A DNA stretch of 64,000 bases, taken from assembly GCF_008692845.1 (NCBI RefSeq), contig NZ_VXJW01000009.1, positions 62,001 through 126,000 of the forward strand, written 5' to 3'. Shown in pieces: positions 61,236 to 64,000 of this stretch (the first letter of the stretch is position 1; the number at the start of each line of letters is the position of its first letter). Source of the stretch: Salmonella enterica subsp. arizonae. GTDB lineage: Bacteria; Pseudomonadota; Gammaproteobacteria; Enterobacterales; Enterobacteriaceae. Made by a program: the position numbers and the translations under genes. The notes under the pieces were generated by a model. That model made no database searches. It saw only the letters and a program-made list of their open reading frames with translations, and was not told where the DNA came from.

Positions 61236-61574
61236 TTAGCGGTGATTCCAGATATCAGATTTTTCTTGGTTAATGCGAGCTGGCAATGGCTGATGACTTT
61301 CTTTGCTTGCGCTGTGGCGATACGCAAGGTATCCAGTATATCCTTTCAGCAGGAGCGTGACTTTAAACAGTTCTTCAGTGACGTCGACGATCCTGGCATA
61401 CCATGCAGAGGGTTTCATTCGCCCATTTTCATCGAATTCCTGCCAGGCTTTTGCCTCCGAGGACTGGTTGGGGATGGTGAACGTACGTATCCACTGACCC
61501 AGAATATGATGAGTCTGGTTTCTTTGAATGGGCTGCACTACACGTTTCCCGGTGGGGTAACGGGCGTGGGTCAT
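61236..61574 (-). pseudogene. arsH: arsH 3' fragment (organoarsenical/NADPH-FMN oxidoreductase)
   Basis: The minus strand reads [20 protein letters not shown], then [20 protein letters not shown] and [15 protein letters not shown], the C-terminal third of ArsH flavoproteins ([17 protein letters not shown]...[23 protein letters not shown]). Everything before the ILG block (FMN-binding region) is missing or scrambled ([19 protein letters not shown]), and the true C-terminus is replaced after RINQ by unrelated sequence. ArsH normally has about 230 residues. It is divergent to arsB, the arrangement of arsH-arsRBC clusters in Yersinia. Confidence 0.8.
61244..61256. repeat. Possible third trace of the serT attachment sequence
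   Basis: GATTCCAGATATC here is identical to 59724-59736 inside the degenerate serT copy, and the next bases (AGATT against GGATC) are also similar. It lies exactly where homology of the arsH fragment ends. The match is short. Confidence 0.35.
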
Positions 61575-62305
61575 TATTATTCACATGGATAGTCTTGCTT
61601 GGCGCTGCCGTTGCTGCACTATTTGCCAACGATGGCGTGGCGCTGATCCTTACACCGATAGTGATAGTTATGCTGCTTGCGCTGGGGTTCAGCAAAGAGA
61701 CAACGCTGGCCTTTGTGATGGCCGCGGGGTTTATTGCGGATACCGCCAGTTTGCCACTCGTTGTCTCTAATCTTATGAATATCGTCTCGGCGGATTACTT
61801 TGGTCTGGGTTTTACGCAATATGCTTCTGTCATGCTTCCTGTAGATATAGCGGCCATTGCCGCTACGCTGGTGATGTTGCATATGTTTTTCCGTAGGGAT
61901 ATCCCGACAACGTATGATGCTTTGTTACTGAAGTCATCAGCCGCGCGATAAAAGATTTAGCGACGTTTAGGGCAGGCTGGATTGTCCTGCTAATTCTGCT
62001 GATCGGTTTTTTCGTTCTGGAGTCTTTGGGTCTTCCCGTCTGCGCGATAGCAGTAGCCGGAGCCGTTATACTGTTTGTCGTAGCGAAAAGAGGCCATGGT
62101 TTATGCCAACGTTATTGGCTGCGATTTAGGCCCTAAAATCACCCCGATTGGTAGTCTGGCCACGTTACTGTGGCTGCATGTGCTCTCTCAGAAAAATATG
62201 AAGATCACTTGGGGATATTATTTCCGCATCGGCATTGTTATGACCCTGCCGGTTCTATTTGTCGCTCTGGCCGCTTTGGTGCTGCGGCTCTCTGTCACTC
62301 TGTAA
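61562..62305 (+). pseudogene. arsB: arsB arsenite efflux pump, truncated, frameshifted and internally deleted
   Basis: In-frame sequence begins [20 protein letters not shown] and [20 protein letters not shown], residues from about 95 of the 429-residue ArsB, so the 5' quarter is gone. At about 61945 one base change shifts the frame (KSSAAR-stop); [20 protein letters not shown] and FVVAKRGH continue in the next frame. About 90 residues are then missing, and the chain resumes at [20 protein letters not shown] to LRLSVTL-stop (62303-62305). Three lesions mean no pump is made. arsC follows 12 bp later. Confidence 0.9.
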
Positions 62306-62317
62306 TGAAATACTGCT

Positions 62318-62728
62318 ATGAGCAAAATTACAATCTATCATAATCCGGCTTGCGGTACTTCTCGTAACACACTGGAGATGATCCGCAACAGCGGCAATGA
62401 ACCGACGATAATTTATTATCTCGATACGCCACCGACTCATAATGAACTGGTTAAACTTATTACAGATATGAGGATTACTGTACGTGCTTTGCTGCGTAAG
62501 AATGTTGAACCTTATGAGAAGCTTGTCCTCGCTGATGATAAGTTTACCGATGAGCAATTAATTAGTTTTATGATTGAGAATCCCATCTTGATTAATCGTC
62601 CTATTGTTATGACATCTGTGGGCACACGACTGTGTCGTCCTTCCGAAGTTGTGCTGGACATTATTCCAGATTCCCAAAAAGATGTTTTCACGAAAGCGGA
62701 GGGTGAACAAGTGGTTGATGAAAAATGA
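62318..62728 (+). CDS. arsC: Arsenate reductase ArsC (glutaredoxin-dependent), apparently intact
   Basis: 136 residues, starting MSKITIYHNPACGTSRNTLE. It reduces arsenate to arsenite with glutathione and glutaredoxin. The catalytic Cys12 and the three arginines that bind arsenate, Arg60 (ALLRKN), Arg94 (INRPIV) and Arg107 (TRLCRPSE), are all in place. It is about five residues shorter than E. coli ArsC (141), lacking the end GKRLK. The frame is open despite the wreck of arsB immediately upstream. Because arsR and the operon promoter are gone, expression is uncertain. Confidence 0.9.
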   Translation: MSKITIYHNPACGTSRNTLEMIRNSGNEPTIIYYLDTPPTHNELVKLITDMRITVRALLRKNVEPYEKLVLADDKFTDEQLISFMIENPILINRPIVMTSVGTRLCRPSEVVLDIIPDSQKDVFTKAEGEQVVDEK

Positions 62729-63019
62729 AAACGGGTGAAGCAGTAATTTACGCTTTCCATAAACGCTTATTAAACTCCTCCAGCTTGGCTTCGACTACTG
62801 AACGCCGACGAACGTTGCGATCACATCGCGGAATATCAAAAATGTAAAAATATGCTAAAAATGTTATTTATAATAAAACTTAAGTGTTGGGGGGATTTAA
62901 TAAAAGAGAGAATATTCTTTTGTTTGAATACCCTTTGTTTATAATATTCTTTGCAATCAAATAATTAAGAATATAGTTATATTCTCATGATGTGTTACAG
63001 ATCTCGCTGATTATCCCAA
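62729..63019. other. Spacer between arsC and pipB, pipA absent
   Basis: No gene is supported. A minus-strand stretch (about 62752-62825) reads NVRRRSVVEAKLEEFNKRLW, coding-like but unidentified. From 62830 on, the DNA is strongly A/T-rich up to the pipB stop. Confidence 0.45.
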
Positions 63020-63901
63020 CTAAAATATCAGGCGGGGGAAAGGAGTTTCATCATTGTAATCCAGGAGTGGGGTGGGGGTATGTTGAATACCTGTCAGATT
63101 GGCTCCTGTTAATGATTTCGCTAAAGTTAGAGCTATCTTATCTAATATTGCACTATTTAGGTTGGTGCTAGTGAAGTCTGAGCTGAATAGAATTGCAGCG
63201 GTTAAGTTTACAGAGGACATGTTAGCATAAGTCAGGTCTGCGTGAGTCAGGTTTGCTCTAGTCATGTTTGAGCCCATCAGATTTACAGCATGTAGGTTTG
63301 CGCAACACAAATTTGCACCTATTAAATTTACGTCAGAAAGATTCGAACCACGGAAATCTGCATTAGAGGCATCTATATGTGACAAATCCTCTCCATTGAA
63401 ATCTTTATGAGTCAGGTTTGCTCCACGCAGATCAAGCTTACCTTCATCGGTTAAAAGGGCGCTATCCTCTTGCTGTTGTATATTATATTTATTCATAAGC
63501 TTTAACATTCGGCATGCATCCAAAAATGTCTTGGCAACAATTGTGCGCGTTACAGTCTTTCCATTTTTACTAACTTCTACAGTGACCATAGGGCTGGAGC
63601 TTTCGAACACTTCTCCATATGAGAAACTTGTAACGCACCCGTTGATATCCTCCAGAAATATTTTGGCACCACTATAAAAATCATCTTTATTTACATGTAA
63701 TAACGCCGTGGTCAGTTTTTCCACTACCTCCCGAAAGCATTTTTCATTGTTTCTTTTTACTCTGCCACAGGTAAAAAAGTTAACAATCCATTCACATATG
63801 CCCTGCGGTGATGTTGCATTTTCCATTGCCTCTTTCGTACCGACTCCGGCTGCACACAAATACTTTGCTACTTTTTCTGGTGTTGCTTGAGTTATTGGCA
63901 T
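63020..63901 (-). CDS. pipB: SPI-5 effector PipB (pentapeptide-repeat protein)
   Basis: 293 residues. The N-terminal ~150 residues (MPITQATPEKVAKYLCAAGV...) carry the type III secretion/translocation signal. The C-terminal part, about residues 155-280, is a run of pentapeptide repeats of the A(N/D)LXX type (LRGANLTHKDFNGEDLSHID, ADFRGSNLSDVNLIGANLCC, ANLTHADLTYANM), a right-handed quadrilateral beta helix. PipB is translocated by the SPI-2 system and goes to the Salmonella-containing vacuole and its tubules. It is two residues longer than the 291 I recall for Typhimurium, and its N-terminal half seems diverged. It is transcribed toward serT; its SPI-5 neighbours would lie past the window. Confidence 0.92.
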   Translation of the reverse strand: MPITQATPEKVAKYLCAAGVGTKEAMENATSPQGICEWIVNFFTCGRVKRNNEKCFREVVEKLTTALLHVNKDDFYSGAKIFLEDINGCVTSFSYGEVFESSSPMVTVEVSKNGKTVTRTIVAKTFLDACRMLKLMNKYNIQQQEDSALLTDEGKLDLRGANLTHKDFNGEDLSHIDASNADFRGSNLSDVNLIGANLCCANLHAVNLMGSNMTRANLTHADLTYANMSSVNLTAAILFSSDFTSTNLNSAILDKIALTLAKSLTGANLTGIQHTPTPLLDYNDETPFPRLIF

Positions 63902-64000
63902 TTTGGTTACCTGCCGTTGTGAGTTAAGTTGTTTTAATTTATGATATAATAAAAAACAGGATATAAGGTGTTTTTTGTATTATGAATTTTATTTGAATTT
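63902..64000 (-). promoter_or_regulatory. pipB upstream region, A/T-rich
   Basis: About 100 bp with long A/T runs, consistent with H-NS silencing and SsrB control known for SPI-2-coregulated genes. I cannot define a promoter or SsrB site within it. The window ends here. Confidence 0.4.

Noticed and set aside
61055..61273. 72-codon plus-strand frame between the small gene and the ars remnant
   Set aside because: No ribosome site, no family resemblance, and its end runs into the arsH fragment on the opposite strand.

Overview
The window is chromosomal DNA of an enterobacterium, almost certainly Salmonella enterica. Gene order from rpsA to serT follows the Escherichia/Salmonella core (ihfB, ycaI, msbA, lpxK, kdsB, cmoM, mukFEB, ldtD, aspC, ompF, asnS, pncB, pepN, pyrD, rlmL, uup, pqiABC, rmf, fabA, matP, ompA, sulA, helD, mgsA, rlmI, yccA). 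Three things point to Salmonella: phage debris between pncB and pepN (the site of Gifsy-2 in Typhimurium), a remnant carrying a SPI-2 effector-type N-terminal domain, and pipB of SPI-5 beyond serT. I cannot assign the serovar.

Layout. 1-7428: end of rpsA, ihfB, ycaI, the lipid A export/assembly pair msbA-lpxK, a broken ycaQ, ycaR and kdsB. 7639-16693: ycbJ, elyC, cmoM and the condensin operon mukF-mukE-mukB. 17077-22950: cell-wall enzymes ldtD and mepK, gloC, aspC and the porin ompF. 23535-24128: an IS4 deletion derivative sitting in the old asnS terminator. 24165-26936: asnS and pncB. 27077-29196: a scar of a Gifsy-2-like prophage between two near-identical 21-nt repeats, holding a tail-fibre end, a broken tail-fibre assembly gene, an effector N-terminal domain and a umuC-like 3' fragment. 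29301-58944: ordinary core genes for peptide turnover, pyrimidine synthesis, rRNA methylation, envelope lipid transport, ribosome hibernation, fatty acid synthesis, Ter organisation, SOS division control, competence regulation and tRNA thiolation. 59348-59435: serT, followed by an accessory stretch to the window end.

The accessory stretch beyond serT is the most unusual part. A degenerate copy of the serT 3' half plus its terminator lies about 300 bp downstream, as expected of an attachment-site duplication. After it come transposase-like scraps, a RelE-like toxin gene with an in-frame stop, an unrecognised small gene, and a collapsed arsenic-resistance cluster: arsH 3' fragment, arsB with a frameshift and an internal deletion, and an intact arsC. 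pipB follows directly. The pipA gene that I recall lying between serT and pipB in Typhimurium is not there.

I found no convincing undescribed system. The best leads are the orphan arsenate reductase, the exchange of terminators at asnS by IS4, and the layered tRNA-Ser site. All identifications come from reading the translations and from memory of these families; no database search was run.
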